NCBI RefSeq assembly: GCF_046614695.1
Contig: NZ_JBKKHQ010000001.1
Span: 186,001 to 250,000 of the forward strand
DNA length: 64,000 nt
Direction: 5' to 3'
Origin: Pokkaliibacter sp046614695
GTDB lineage: Bacteria; Pseudomonadota; Gammaproteobacteria; Pseudomonadales; Balneatricaceae
Below, in pieces: positions 17,308 through 26,174 of this stretch; position 1 is the first letter of the stretch; each line of letters starts with the position of its first letter. Under the pieces are notes generated by a model. The model saw nothing but the letters and a program-made list of their open reading frames with translations, ran no database searches and was not told the DNA's origin. Both the position numbers and the translations under genes were made by a program.

Positions 17308-17331
17308 TAATGCGGCCCGAGAGCCGCATTA
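17308..17331 (-). terminator. gyrA terminator
   Basis: The 9-bp perfect stem TAATGCGGC / GCCGCATTA has a 6-base loop and lies about 10 bp past the gyrA stop. On the minus strand it is followed by CTGTTTCTT, so the T-tract is weak. Some read-through into serC is possible. Confidence 0.75.
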
Positions 17332-17339
17332 CAGGTTTA

Positions 17340-19994
17340 TCAGTTATCGTCAGGTTGATCCTCTGCTGAGGGAGCATCTGCCGTATCGGCATTGTCTGCA
17401 GTCAGATTTTCTTCGCCTTCAGCTTCCTCACCCTCCGGCAAGTCTTCGACGCTTGGCTCTTCGATACGAGCCAGACCAACCAGTTTCTCATCCGCACCCA
17501 GACGAATCAGGGTAACGCCCTGAGTATTTCGTCCCAGGCAGGAGATACCTGCGATGCTGGTACGCACCAGAGTGCCGCGATCACTGATCAGCATGGCTTC
17601 GTTGCCTTCAACTACCTGAATGGCAGAAACCAGCTCACCGTTACGCTCAGTTGTCTGCATAGCGATAACGCCCTGACCTCCACGCCCGTAAACAGGGAAA
17701 TCGTTGATAGCGGTTCGCTTACCATAACCATGCACAGAAGCCGTCAGGATAAAGGCCTCATCATCAGGGATGACCAGACTAATCACTTTAGCGGGTTCAC
17801 CTTTCGGTGTTTCGCCAAGCTTCATGCCACGGACACCACGTGCCGTACGGCCCATTTCACGGACATCAGACTCGTTGAAGCGAATCGCCTTGCCCTGAGA
17901 ACTGAACAGCATGACGTCTTGCTGACCATTCGTGATTGCAGCGCCAATCAGCATGTCACCTTCATCCAGCGCCAGTGCAATCAGACCAGTGGAGCGCTGA
18001 CGGGAGAACTGTGGCAGCGGGGTTTTCTTAACCGTGCCGTTCTGGGTTGCCATGAAGACGTAGTGGCCTTCCAGATACTCAGTAACTGGCAGAATAGTAG
18101 TAATGCGCTCGTCAGCATCCAGTGGCAGCAGGTTCACAATCGGACGGCCACGTGCACCACGGCTGGCTTGCGGAATTTCAAAGACACGCAGCCAGTACAC
18201 CTTACCCTTGTCAGAGAACAGCATAATGGTTGAGTGACTATTCACGACCAGCAAATGCTCGACAAAGTCTTCTTCTTTAACGGAGGTTGCTGCGCGACCA
18301 CGACCACCACGACGCTGTGCCTGATAATCCGTCACAGGCTGGGTCTTGGCATAACCGGTATGAGAGATGGTGACTACCAGATCTTCTTCGTTGATCAGAT
18401 CGGCGATAGTCAGATCTTGCTGACTCATGGTGATTTCTGTTTTACGTGCATCACCAAACTGATCACGTACCGCAACCAGTTCTTCACGAATAACTTCCAT
18501 CAAACGTGCTGCACTACCGAGAATTTTCAGAAGTTCAGCGATGTTAGCGATGATCTCTTCATATTCCTTGAGCAGTTTTTCATGCTCAAGACCGGTCAGA
18601 CGGTGCAGACGAAGATCAAGGATTGCCTGAGCCTGTTCAGGCGACAGGAAATACTGGCCATCACGCAGACCCAGTGCCTCGGGGAGGTTCTCTGGACGGC
18701 AGGCATCATCCCCCGCCTTTTCCAGCATGGCCAGAACATTGCCCGGAGCCCAGGAACGTTCCAGCAGACGCTCTTTGGCTTCTGCTGCGTTGGCAGAATT
18801 ACGGATCAGCTCAATAACCGGATCAATATTGGCCAGGGCAACGGCCAGACCTTCCAGAATGTGGCCGCGCTCACGGGCTTTACGCAGTTCAAACAGGGTG
18901 CGACGAGTCACCACTTCACGACGGTGTAGAACGAAAGCTTCCAACAGCTCTTTCAGGTTCAGGGTTTTCGGCTGGCCATCGACCAGAGCAACGATATTGA
19001 TACCGAATACGTTCTGCATCTGGGTGTTGGCATAAAGGTTATTCATCACTACTTCGGGCATTTCGCCGCGACGCAGTTCAATAACAATACGCATACCCTC
19101 TTTGTTGGACTCATCACGCAGCTCGGTGATGCCTTCGATACGCTTCTCTTTTACCAGATCCGCGATTTTCTCGATCAGACGCGCTTTGTTGACCTGATAA
19201 GGAATCTCAGTGATGACCAGCGCCTGCTTGCCACCACGCTCCATATCTTCAACGTGGTAACGGGCACGAATGTAAATACGTCCACGACCGGTGCGGTAGG
19301 CCTCGATGATGCCAGCCTTGCCGTTGATGATGCCTGAGGTCGGGAAGTCCGGACCTGGAATATATTCCATCAGGTCATCGATGCTCAGGGAGTCATCATC
19401 AATCAATGCCAGACAGCCATTGATAACTTCCGTGAGGTTATGAGGAGGAATATTGGTCGCCATACCAACAGCGATCCCCGAGGAGCCGTTAACCAGCAGG
19501 TTAGGCACCTTGGTGGGAAGTACGACAGGAATTTGTTCGGTGCCGTCATAGTTAGGAATGTAATCGACGGTCTCTTTTTCCAGATCTGCCAGCAGCTCAT
19601 GGGCAATACGATCCATACGGATCTCGGTGTATCGCATCGCTGCAGCAGAGTCACCGTCAATGGAACCGAAGTTACCCTGACCATCCACCAGCGTGTAACG
19701 AAGAGAGAAATCCTGCGCCATACGAACGATGGTGTCGTATACCGCGCTATCACCGTGGGGGTGATATTTACCGATGACGTCACCGACGATACGGGCAGAT
19801 TTCTTGTAGGGCTTGTTCCAGTCCGTGCCCAGTTCGTGCATCGCGTACAGCACGCGGCGGTGCACAGGCTTAAGGCCATCGCGTACATCCGGCAGCGCAC
19901 GGCCGACGATGACGCTCATGGCGTAGTCCAAATAGGACTGTTTAAGTTCATCTTCAATGTTGACGTGAAGAATCTCTTTAGCCAGCTCAGCCAT
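17340..19994 (-). CDS. gyrA: DNA gyrase subunit A
   Basis: An 884-aa type II topoisomerase subunit that breaks and rejoins DNA during negative supercoiling. The catalytic tyrosine is Y122 (AAAMRYTEIRM). The quinolone-determining region reads GKYHPHGDSAVYDTIVRMAQDF with S83 and D87 of the susceptible type. The C-terminal beta-pinwheel contains the GyrA box QRRGGRGR. The tail is acidic (EEPSVEDLPEGEEAEGEENLTADNADTADAPSAEDQPDDN region), common in this family. The start has a good fit to known GyrA N-termini (MAELAKEILHVNIEDELKQSYLDYAMSVIVGRALPDVRDGLKPVHRR region). Confidence 0.98.
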   Translation of the reverse strand: MAELAKEILHVNIEDELKQSYLDYAMSVIVGRALPDVRDGLKPVHRRVLYAMHELGTDWNKPYKKSARIVGDVIGKYHPHGDSAVYDTIVRMAQDFSLRYTLVDGQGNFGSIDGDSAAAMRYTEIRMDRIAHELLADLEKETVDYIPNYDGTEQIPVVLPTKVPNLLVNGSSGIAVGMATNIPPHNLTEVINGCLALIDDDSLSIDDLMEYIPGPDFPTSGIINGKAGIIEAYRTGRGRIYIRARYHVEDMERGGKQALVITEIPYQVNKARLIEKIADLVKEKRIEGITELRDESNKEGMRIVIELRRGEMPEVVMNNLYANTQMQNVFGINIVALVDGQPKTLNLKELLEAFVLHRREVVTRRTLFELRKARERGHILEGLAVALANIDPVIELIRNSANAAEAKERLLERSWAPGNVLAMLEKAGDDACRPENLPEALGLRDGQYFLSPEQAQAILDLRLHRLTGLEHEKLLKEYEEIIANIAELLKILGSAARLMEVIREELVAVRDQFGDARKTEITMSQQDLTIADLINEEDLVVTISHTGYAKTQPVTDYQAQRRGGRGRAATSVKEEDFVEHLLVVNSHSTIMLFSDKGKVYWLRVFEIPQASRGARGRPIVNLLPLDADERITTILPVTEYLEGHYVFMATQNGTVKKTPLPQFSRQRSTGLIALALDEGDMLIGAAITNGQQDVMLFSSQGKAIRFNESDVREMGRTARGVRGMKLGETPKGEPAKVISLVIPDDEAFILTASVHGYGKRTAINDFPVYGRGGQGVIAMQTTERNGELVSAIQVVEGNEAMLISDRGTLVRTSIAGISCLGRNTQGVTLIRLGADEKLVGLARIEEPSVEDLPEGEEAEGEENLTADNADTADAPSAEDQPDDN

Positions 19995-20080
19995 GGTTAT
20001 CCGCTTTCCTTTGTCTACACATCGATTCAGCCAGAGAGGATATCAGCTACCCTGCGACTACGGCTTCGGCAAATTTCGCG

Positions 20081-20089
20081 AGTATACCA
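20081..20089 (-). promoter_or_regulatory. Candidate extended -10 promoter of gyrA
   Basis: On the minus strand TGGTATACT is a TGn-extended -10 element (TATACT), which would put the 5' leader at about 80 bases before the gyrA ATG. No good -35 box is present at the normal spacing, as is common for extended -10 promoters. The assignment rests on sequence match and position only. Confidence 0.4.
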
Positions 20090-20238
20090 CAATTCTGTCT
20101 CAAGCCATTGATTCCTCATTGTTTCGTCGTCGGTCAGATCAACCCGTCCGGAACATTGGAATCCCTGCGGGTTGAACATTATGATGACTGCCATTCGTGA
20201 ATCAGGTCGTCATGACCTCTGTCTTAAAGGAATACCGC

Positions 20239-20970
20239 ATGGCCACTCAGGGTAAAGCTCCAGGCAGCCCCAATGTTGATGATAGTGAAGTTGCCAAATT
20301 CGAAGCCTTAGCCAGCCGCTGGTGGGATAAGGACAGCGAGTTTAAACCCCTGCACGACATCAATCCTCTGCGCGTCAATTATGTGGATGAGAAAGCCTCA
20401 CTTGCCGGAAAACGTGTAGTCGACGTCGGCTGTGGCGGCGGTATTCTGAGCGAGTCCATGGCACTTCGCGGTGCCGATGTCACTGGTATCGACATGGGTG
20501 AGGCGCCGCTTAAAACGGCACGTCTGCATTCATTGGAGTCTGGTGTGTCCATCAATTATCAGCTGACCACCGCTGAGGACTTTGCCGCCAGTGATGTCGA
20601 GCGCTTTGATGTCGTCACCTGCCTCGAGATGCTTGAGCATGTTCCTGACCCTGCATCAGTGGTGCTAGCTTGTGCGGCCCTGGTGAAACCCGGTGGTCAT
20701 GTTTTCTTCTCGACGATCAACCGCAACCCAAAAGCCTGGTTAATGGCGATTGCCGGTGCGGAATACGTGCTCAATCTGGTGCCCAAAGGTACGCACGATT
20801 TCAAAAAATTTATCACACCTGCAGAAATGGGCCGTTTTGTACGTCAGGCAGGGCTGAAGATGGAGCACATGACCGGGCTCACCTATAACCCTGTCACCAA
20901 GGTTTATCGTCTGGTCGACTCCGACGTGGATGTGAACTACATGATCCACTGCACCAAAGCGCAAGCCTGA
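20239..20970 (+). CDS. ubiG: Ubiquinone biosynthesis O-methyltransferase
   Basis: Performs both O-methylation steps of ubiquinone synthesis using SAM. The 243-aa protein contains KFEALASRWWDKDSEFKPLHDINPLRVNYV, the SAM motif VVDVGCGGGILSESMALRGADVTGIDMG and CLEMLEHVPDPASVV. The ATG at 20239 follows AAAGGA; an upstream frame start at 20197 is not supported. It is the first gene of ubiG-mupP-yciK, divergent from gyrA, exactly as in Pseudomonas. The divergent region 19995-20238 also holds a 7-bp dyad (CAACCCG at 20140, CGGGTTG at 20168). Confidence 0.96.
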   Translation: MATQGKAPGSPNVDDSEVAKFEALASRWWDKDSEFKPLHDINPLRVNYVDEKASLAGKRVVDVGCGGGILSESMALRGADVTGIDMGEAPLKTARLHSLESGVSINYQLTTAEDFAASDVERFDVVTCLEMLEHVPDPASVVLACAALVKPGGHVFFSTINRNPKAWLMAIAGAEYVLNLVPKGTHDFKKFITPAEMGRFVRQAGLKMEHMTGLTYNPVTKVYRLVDSDVDVNYMIHCTKAQA

Positions 20971-20982
20971 GGAGCCCATTCA

Positions 20983-21660
20983 ATGTCGGTCTCTGCCCTG
21001 CCTGAAGCCTTATTATTTGATCTGGATGGCACCTTACTGGATACCGCACCGGATTTTTATCGGGTGATTAATCAGCAGTTGCGTGAAGCTCAGCGTGATG
21101 AGCGCTCCTATGAATTCGTTCGGGCGCGCGTTTCTCATGGTGCCTCTGCGCTGGTCTGTGGTGCGTTTGATATTACGCCTGAGCATGCAGAGCATGATGT
21201 GCGTCGAGCGCGTCTGCTTGAGCTTTATCTGGCTGAGGTCTGTGTCGATACATCACTCTTCGCGGGGCTTGAATCCTCACTGAACTGGGCACGGCAGAGA
21301 AAAATTCCCTGGGGCATCATCACCAACAAACCACGACTTTACAGTGAGGCATTGATGGCAGCCTTGCCTGATCTTGCTGACTGCGCCGTACTGGTTTGTC
21401 CGGATGATGTGACGCACCGCAAGCCGCATCCTGAACCCATGTATCTTGCGTGTGCTCAGCTGAATGTCTCGCCAGATAAATGCGTCTATGTCGGCGATCA
21501 CCAACGTGATATCGATGCCGGCAAGGCCGCGGGCATGATGACTGTCGCGGCTGCTTACGGTTATGTCGATGAGGATTCAGCGGCGGAGACCTGGGGCGCG
21601 GACGTCTGTATCGCTTCAGGGGCAGAACTTGTTGATTGGTTAAAGCGTAGCTATGAGTGA
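20983..21660 (+). CDS. mupP: N-acetylmuramic acid 6-phosphate phosphatase MupP (HAD family)
   Basis: A 225-aa HAD phosphatase with motif I LLFDLDGTLLDTAPDF, motif II WGIITNKP, the lysine in HRKPHPEP and motif III VYVGDHQRDIDAGKAAGM. It resembles phosphoglycolate phosphatase (Gph). Its place between ubiG (12 bp upstream) and yciK matches mupP in Pseudomonas, where the enzyme dephosphorylates MurNAc-6-P in peptidoglycan recycling and affects beta-lactam tolerance. The choice of MupP over Gph is based on this context. Confidence 0.88.
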   Translation: MSVSALPEALLFDLDGTLLDTAPDFYRVINQQLREAQRDERSYEFVRARVSHGASALVCGAFDITPEHAEHDVRRARLLELYLAEVCVDTSLFAGLESSLNWARQRKIPWGIITNKPRLYSEALMAALPDLADCAVLVCPDDVTHRKPHPEPMYLACAQLNVSPDKCVYVGDHQRDIDAGKAAGMMTVAAAYGYVDEDSAAETWGADVCIASGAELVDWLKRSYE

Positions 21661-21732
21661 TTCAAACGACTTTTCATGACAGGACGTCAGGTGCTGCTTG
21701 TATCCATCAGCACCAAGTAAAGAGGAACCCTT

Positions 21733-22497
21733 ATGACATGTCATATTGAGTATCATGCCCCCAAAGACTTACTCGCGGGGAAGACTATCGTTGTTACTGG
21801 CGCAGGCTCCGGAATCGGACGTGGCGCCGCCCTCGCCTACGCTGCCCACGGTGCGACCGTGGTTCTCATGGGCCGGACGTTAAGCAAGCTTGAAGCTGTT
21901 TACGATGAAATCGAGAAAGCCGGCGGTCCGCAACCGGCCATTATTCCGATTCATTTCGAGGGCGCGACTTATCATGACTATGAGTTGATCGCAGAAAAGC
22001 TGGGTGAGGCTTTTGGTGTGCTGGACGGCATCCTGTTCAACGCCTCTGTACTGGGTCAGCGAACAACTCTCGGACAGTACGATGTCGAAACCTGGAATCA
22101 GGTGATGCAGGTCAACGTCAACAGTCACTTTTACCTGACCAAGGCACTGCTTCCCTTGCTTGAGCGCTCAGCGGATGCGTCGATCATCTACACATCCTCT
22201 TCCGTTGGACGCAAAGGGCGAGCCTACTGGGGAGCCTATGCGATTTCCAAGTTCGCCACAGAAGGCATGATGCAAACGCTGGCTGACGAACTGGAAAACA
22301 CGACACGTATCCGGGTGAACTCGATTAATCCGGGTGGCACTCGCACACCGATGCGGGCGAATGCATATCCGGCAGAAAATCCTCTGGATGTACGAGCACC
22401 TGAAGAAATCATGGGGACGTATTTGTTCCTGATGGGGAAGGACAGCCAGGGCCTAACAGGTCAGGCCTTCGATGCCCAGCCACCCAAAAAAGCCTGA
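21733..22497 (+). CDS. yciK: Short-chain dehydrogenase YciK
   Basis: A 254-aa classical SDR oxidoreductase. The cofactor motif is IVVTGAGSGIGRGAALAYAAHGATVVLMGR, followed by LFNAS (in place of NNAG). The catalytic triad is in YTSSSVGRKGRAYWGAYAISKFA (Ser, YxxxK). The substrate is unknown. It is the third gene of the ubiG-mupP-yciK group and ends in a terminator. AGAGGA precedes the ATG. Confidence 0.92.
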   Translation: MTCHIEYHAPKDLLAGKTIVVTGAGSGIGRGAALAYAAHGATVVLMGRTLSKLEAVYDEIEKAGGPQPAIIPIHFEGATYHDYELIAEKLGEAFGVLDGILFNASVLGQRTTLGQYDVETWNQVMQVNVNSHFYLTKALLPLLERSADASIIYTSSSVGRKGRAYWGAYAISKFATEGMMQTLADELENTTRIRVNSINPGGTRTPMRANAYPAENPLDVRAPEEIMGTYLFLMGKDSQGLTGQAFDAQPPKKA

Positions 22498-22520
22498 CGG
22501 CCTGCAGGTGTTTAAAAAAG

Positions 22521-22544
22521 AAAGCGGATCGTACTGTCCGCTTT
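22521..22544 (+). terminator. yciK terminator
   Basis: The stem AAAGCGGA / TCCGCTTT has an 8-base loop and is followed by TTTTAT. It lies 24 bp past the yciK stop. The A-rich 5' side also allows use by the convergent gene that ends at 22596. Confidence 0.88.
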
Positions 22545-22595
22545 TTTTATGTGTGTGGTTTATTAATGGCCAATCGCCAGTGCTATTAGCCAAGG

Positions 22596-23495
22596 CTATT
22601 GCTGAAACTGCAGCAAATTGGACGGTGAGAACTGATCCGTTAAAGGTTTCACAGTTGCCTCCGGCACTTTTTCAATGGAACCGGCCATGGCCTCTGCATC
22701 AAATCCATAACCCGCAAACCTGGGTTTCAGTACTTTAACGTGTTCCATCAGGGTTGCTTTTGAGGGTAGCGGCTTCTGCGTAGCAAACAGAATTCGGTTG
22801 CCACTGGGTAATGCCAGCTGATCAATATCTCCAAAGACACTTTGATAGGTTGCTGCTTCATAAGGTGCAAGCTTGTTTCTGGAGAAAGTATTGGCGGCAA
22901 CCAGACCATCTGCAGGCAGCAGGCTTTTCACCTCCTGAAGGAACTCCTGTGTTAACAGATGCTCGGGGATATAGTCCTGATCAAAAGCATCCAGCAGGAT
23001 AAGGTCATATTTCCCGCCTTTCTTGATCGCCGCTTTGACAAAAACTCGTGCATCAGCAGCGTAAGCGCGCATTCTGGCATCTTCCTGAAAACCGAACTGG
23101 GATTTCGCCAGTTCGATCACCGCAGGGTCCAGCTCGGCAACGTCAATCCAGCTTTGCGGATAAAGCGCCCGCAGAGTTTTAGGCAGAATCCCCCCGCCAA
23201 GACCCAGCACCAGAATGTGCTCAGGTGGCTCGATAAAGGCCAGACTGAGCAGAAATCCCTGCGAGTAATGCAATACCAGCCGTTGCGGGTTATCAATATC
23301 GATACAGCTTTGGCGGGGACCATTTTCCCGGCCAAAGAGCATGCAACGCAAGCCCTGGTCTTCGCTGATGAGAATATTCCGATAGAGCGACTGCTTCTCC
23401 AGTACGACATCCGCACTGGCTGGTTTCACAGCACTGAAGGAAAGGCCCGTGAGCAAAGCCAAGGCTGATAGTAAGCGTGTCCCTGTGCGGTTCAT
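22596..23495 (-). CDS. Spermidine synthase-like protein with signal peptide (soluble half of a split pair)
   Basis: A 299-aa protein with an N-terminal secretion signal (RTGTRLLSALALLTGLSFSA), then a spermidine-synthase-type Rossmann fold. It contains RLVLHYSQGFLLSLAF, the nucleotide motif HILVLGLGGGILPKTLRALYP, VAELDPAVIELAKSQFGF and LILLDAFDQDYIPEHL. True spermidine synthases are cytoplasmic; here the signal peptide predicts export of the domain. The gene is 11 bp downstream of a membrane protein gene that corresponds to the N-terminal half of fused 'MFS/spermidine synthase' proteins. The substrate is unknown. Confidence 0.82.
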   Translation of the reverse strand: MNRTGTRLLSALALLTGLSFSAVKPASADVVLEKQSLYRNILISEDQGLRCMLFGRENGPRQSCIDIDNPQRLVLHYSQGFLLSLAFIEPPEHILVLGLGGGILPKTLRALYPQSWIDVAELDPAVIELAKSQFGFQEDARMRAYAADARVFVKAAIKKGGKYDLILLDAFDQDYIPEHLLTQEFLQEVKSLLPADGLVAANTFSRNKLAPYEAATYQSVFGDIDQLALPSGNRILFATQKPLPSKATLMEHVKVLKPRFAGYGFDAEAMAGSIEKVPEATVKPLTDQFSPSNLLQFQQ

Positions 23496-23506
23496 GATGA
23501 TCCTTT

Positions 23507-24127
23507 TCAGGTGGAAGGCGATGCGTTACTACCCAAGACGCGTGAAGCCAGAAAGAGTGTGGAACCAACGGCCAATGAGATGGCCATCAATAAGCCCAGA
23601 ATGGAATTTATGGGGAGATACAACACCAGATAAAAGGAGGTCACAATGGTTCCGGCAGCGGAGCCAACGGTCGAGGCGAAGTACAATCTGCCCGCGGAGT
23701 TCCCCGCTGCATGAATACTGTGAATCAGTAGTCTTACAGCATAGGGTGACACCATCCCGGAAAGCAGCGTCGGCAAGCCAAACAGCATCAGTGAGGCAAG
23801 TAAGGAGCCATAACGTGGATCCCCCACCCGCGCCGAGACCCACTCAAGCATCTCATTACCACAGATCAGCAGTGGCGCTGCCAGCAAAGCTTCGGCGATC
23901 AGTAAGATCCCCAGCCGCGATAGCCCGGGATTCTTCAGTGAAAACCGGCCTCCCAGCAGGTATCCCAGAGACAGGAAGGCCATAAATACGGTAATGACTG
24001 CTCCCCACACGAAAATACTGCTGCCAAAGAATGGCGCCAGAAGCCTTCCGCCGAGCAGCTCCACTCCCATCACAAAAAAACCACTCCAGGCGGCAGCAAC
24101 GTAGATCAATAGTTGGCGCACAAGCAC
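23507..24127 (-). CDS. Membrane half of a split MFS/spermidine-synthase-type protein
   Basis: A 206-aa protein with about six membrane helices, starting LVRQLLIYVAAAWSGFFVMGVELLGGRLLAPFFGSSIFVWGAVI. The motif ELLGGRLLAPFFG at the first helix is characteristic of the membrane domain fused to spermidine-synthase-like domains in many bacteria. The GTG at 24127 follows AGGAT. The next gene encodes the matching catalytic-fold domain with its own signal peptide, so the two products may form one complex across the inner membrane. The function is not known. Confidence 0.78.
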   Translation of the reverse strand: MLVRQLLIYVAAAWSGFFVMGVELLGGRLLAPFFGSSIFVWGAVITVFMAFLSLGYLLGGRFSLKNPGLSRLGILLIAEALLAAPLLICGNEMLEWVSARVGDPRYGSLLASLMLFGLPTLLSGMVSPYAVRLLIHSIHAAGNSAGRLYFASTVGSAAGTIVTSFYLVLYLPINSILGLLMAISLAVGSTLFLASRVLGSNASPST

Positions 24128-24145
24128 ATCCTGTCGCAGGTCGAG

Positions 24146-24880
24146 TTAATGGAGCTTATCGAGGTAGCCATAACCCAGCTGGTTCATCTGACGAACAATC
24201 CAGCGCTGGCGTGACATAACGTAGTTTGAGGGGCGATCAACAATAAACTTCTTGGGGTTAGGCAAAACCGCAGCCATTCGTGCGGCCTGGCTCATACTCA
24301 ACGAGGATGCAGGCTCCCGATAAAACGTCAGGGCGGCGGCCTGGGCACCATAGATGCCATCACCAAACTCAACGACATTCAGATACACCTCAAGAATGCG
24401 CTGCTTACTCCAGGTCAGCTCAATCAGATAGGTGAGCGGTACTTCCAGGCCTTTGCGAACCCAGCTCTGGCCTGACCAGAGAAAGAGGTTTTTCGCCAGC
24501 TGCTGGGAAATCGTGCTGGCACCGCGCAGGCGATCACCGTCCTGCCAGTCGGTATAGGCCTTTTCGACCTGCTTCCAGTCAAAACCATTGTGGTCCGGGA
24601 AACGCTGGTCTTCCGAGGACATGACCGCCAGGGGCAGGTTACGGCTGATCCGGTCCCAATCGACCCACTCGCGTTCAGCACGGAAATCCCAGTCTCCCTG
24701 ATCCCAGGCCTGAACATAACGTTCAACAATAAACATGGTGGTGAAGGGATTAATCCAGCGGCCCGCCACGACCAGCATGACCGGTGCCAGCACCAGTATT
24801 GCCACAGCGATGATCAGACCGCGTTTCAAGCGATAGCCCAAAGATCCTTTTTTACCCGACGAACTCTTTTTCTTTGCCAC
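24146..24880 (-). CDS. mtgA: Monofunctional biosynthetic peptidoglycan transglycosylase
   Basis: A GT51 glycosyltransferase that polymerises lipid II into glycan strands without a transpeptidase domain. The 244-aa protein has a membrane anchor (LIIAVAILVLAPVMLVVAG). The catalytic glutamate motif is VMSSEDQRFPDHNGFDW, with RGASTISQQLAKNLFLW and a KQRILEVYLNVVEFGDGIYGAQAAA segment. All family motifs are present. The start is a GTG at 24880 without a strong binding site. Confidence 0.95.
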   Translation of the reverse strand: MAKKKSSSGKKGSLGYRLKRGLIIAVAILVLAPVMLVVAGRWINPFTTMFIVERYVQAWDQGDWDFRAEREWVDWDRISRNLPLAVMSSEDQRFPDHNGFDWKQVEKAYTDWQDGDRLRGASTISQQLAKNLFLWSGQSWVRKGLEVPLTYLIELTWSKQRILEVYLNVVEFGDGIYGAQAAALTFYREPASSLSMSQAARMAAVLPNPKKFIVDRPSNYVMSRQRWIVRQMNQLGYGYLDKLH

Positions 24881-24943
24881 GAATGAAATGCCACTCCACC
24901 AATGATGCTTTGTACCGTCCCCTCAGGTGTTAACGGTACTGTT

Positions 24944-25522
24944 TTATCCCATACGGCGCTGATGCCGCTCTAGTGTTTCCATACGTTGACGCTCCGTTTT
25001 CCGAAGCAGAACATAGACGGTTCCCAGTCCACCATGCTGGCGCTGCGCCGAGTGGAACGCCTGGACTTCCTCCCGCGCTTTCAGCCATTTGTTGACATAG
25101 CTTTTCAGCCAGACCGCATGGCTTTCCTTGTGCTGAGAGCGGCCAAAAGCGATAGCAATTGAACGAATCTCCATACGATAGCAGTCGTTTATAAACTGCT
25201 TAATCTCCCGGCGAGCTTCACGAATCGGCATGCCCATAATTTCCAGGCGCGCTTCATAAGGATATTTACCCAGTCGCAGGTTACGGTAAACGCCGCTTTG
25301 AATCCCCGGACGCTTAAACCCCAGTTCATCCAAAGGGTCCATCAGCTCGACAAACTCTTCATCCTTATCGCTTAGCAAACCGCCGGTAGCGGCCTCACGA
25401 CGAGCCTGTGTATCGACTCTTGAGGAGGCTCCTGCTTCCTGAACCCGCGCTTTCTGCCGAATGGGTGCCACACCATCCATTGCCTGCATAAAATCGGATG
25501 AATCAGACATTGATGCTGCCAT
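24944..25522 (-). CDS. smrA: Smr-domain protein SmrA (YdaL-like)
   Basis: A 192-aa protein with an N-terminal segment DSSDFMQAMDGVAPIRQKARV and a C-terminal Smr domain. The domain includes RLGKYPYEARLEIMGMPIREARREIKQFINDCYR, SIAIAFGRSQHKESHAVWLKSYVNKWLKAREEVQAF and HGGLGTVYVLLRK. The DLHG motif of canonical Smr domains is absent, as it is in E. coli YdaL/SmrA, which this protein resembles along its length. Smr domains have nicking or endonuclease activity in some proteins. The ATG at 25522 is chosen because CAGGAG lies six bases upstream; the frame opens at 25540. Confidence 0.85.
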   Translation of the reverse strand: MAASMSDSSDFMQAMDGVAPIRQKARVQEAGASSRVDTQARREAATGGLLSDKDEEFVELMDPLDELGFKRPGIQSGVYRNLRLGKYPYEARLEIMGMPIREARREIKQFINDCYRMEIRSIAIAFGRSQHKESHAVWLKSYVNKWLKAREEVQAFHSAQRQHGGLGTVYVLLRKTERQRMETLERHQRRMG

Positions 25523-25591
25523 GCTGTTCTCCTGTGTCATTACGTATTAGCGGTTCTGGTAGAAAAATGAGCAGTGGAGTACAACTTTCTT

Positions 25592-25903
25592 TTACTCAGG
25601 CCGAGTGCCCAGAATCTCATGCACACTATCGATCTTGTCCTGCATGCTTTGGTCACGATCCGTTCGCGTGCCGATTTTCAGTGAAGAGGAAATCCTGGGC
25701 GCGCCCTTTTCATGGACGACTTCATGGCACTTTTTCACCGCGGCCATGACCTCATCCCATTCACCTTCGATATTGGTGCCATAAGCATGCATCTGGTAAC
25801 TCAATCCGGCGGCTTCAAGCACGCGCTGGCATTCCGCCACATAGTTAGCGACGGAAACGCCCACACCCAAAGGAATGACGCATAAATCCACAATCACGTG
25901 CAT
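25592..25903 (-). CDS. MTH1187-family thiamine-binding protein
   Basis: A 103-aa ferredoxin-like fold protein. MHVIVDLCVIPLGVGVSVANYVAECQRVLEAAGLSYQMHAYGTNIEGEWDEVMAAVKKCHEVVHEKG-type sequence and the basic-acidic KIGTRTDR segment match the MTH1187/YkoF-like thiamine-binding family. Members bind thiamine or related pyrimidines, but their cellular role is unclear. It is a single gene upstream of smrA on the same strand, about 70 bp apart. Confidence 0.88.
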   Translation of the reverse strand: MHVIVDLCVIPLGVGVSVANYVAECQRVLEAAGLSYQMHAYGTNIEGEWDEVMAAVKKCHEVVHEKGAPRISSSLKIGTRTDRDQSMQDKIDSVHEILGTRPE

Positions 25904-26174
25904 GGGCAAGGTCTCCAGTTCGCTGTAAGTTTAAAAAGCATTAAAAAACAGAGGGTTGATTGAGGCAAGCCAACAATGCTGTCAGCCAAGCTTCGTACAC
26001 CTCAGGATCTTTAGAGGCGCAACAACTTGTATTCAATGAGCCCGGATACAGACTGGTCGTGATGAATCTCCTTGGTTAGTCTTGTTCTGGGTGATGAGGA
26101 TGTACGCCTGCAGCCCGTCGCGGCAACTCCTGTCGCACGGTTTTCCCCTCTGACACAGGCAAGGAGAGTGCCGA

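Noticed and set aside
18234..18929. 231-codon plus-strand ORF inside gyrA
   Set aside because: It is the reverse-frame shadow of a highly conserved gene and shows no protein features.
24944..25522. Loss of the DLHG motif in the Smr protein as a sign of inactivation
   Set aside because: The E. coli SmrA/YdaL group also lacks DLHG, so this is normal for the subfamily.
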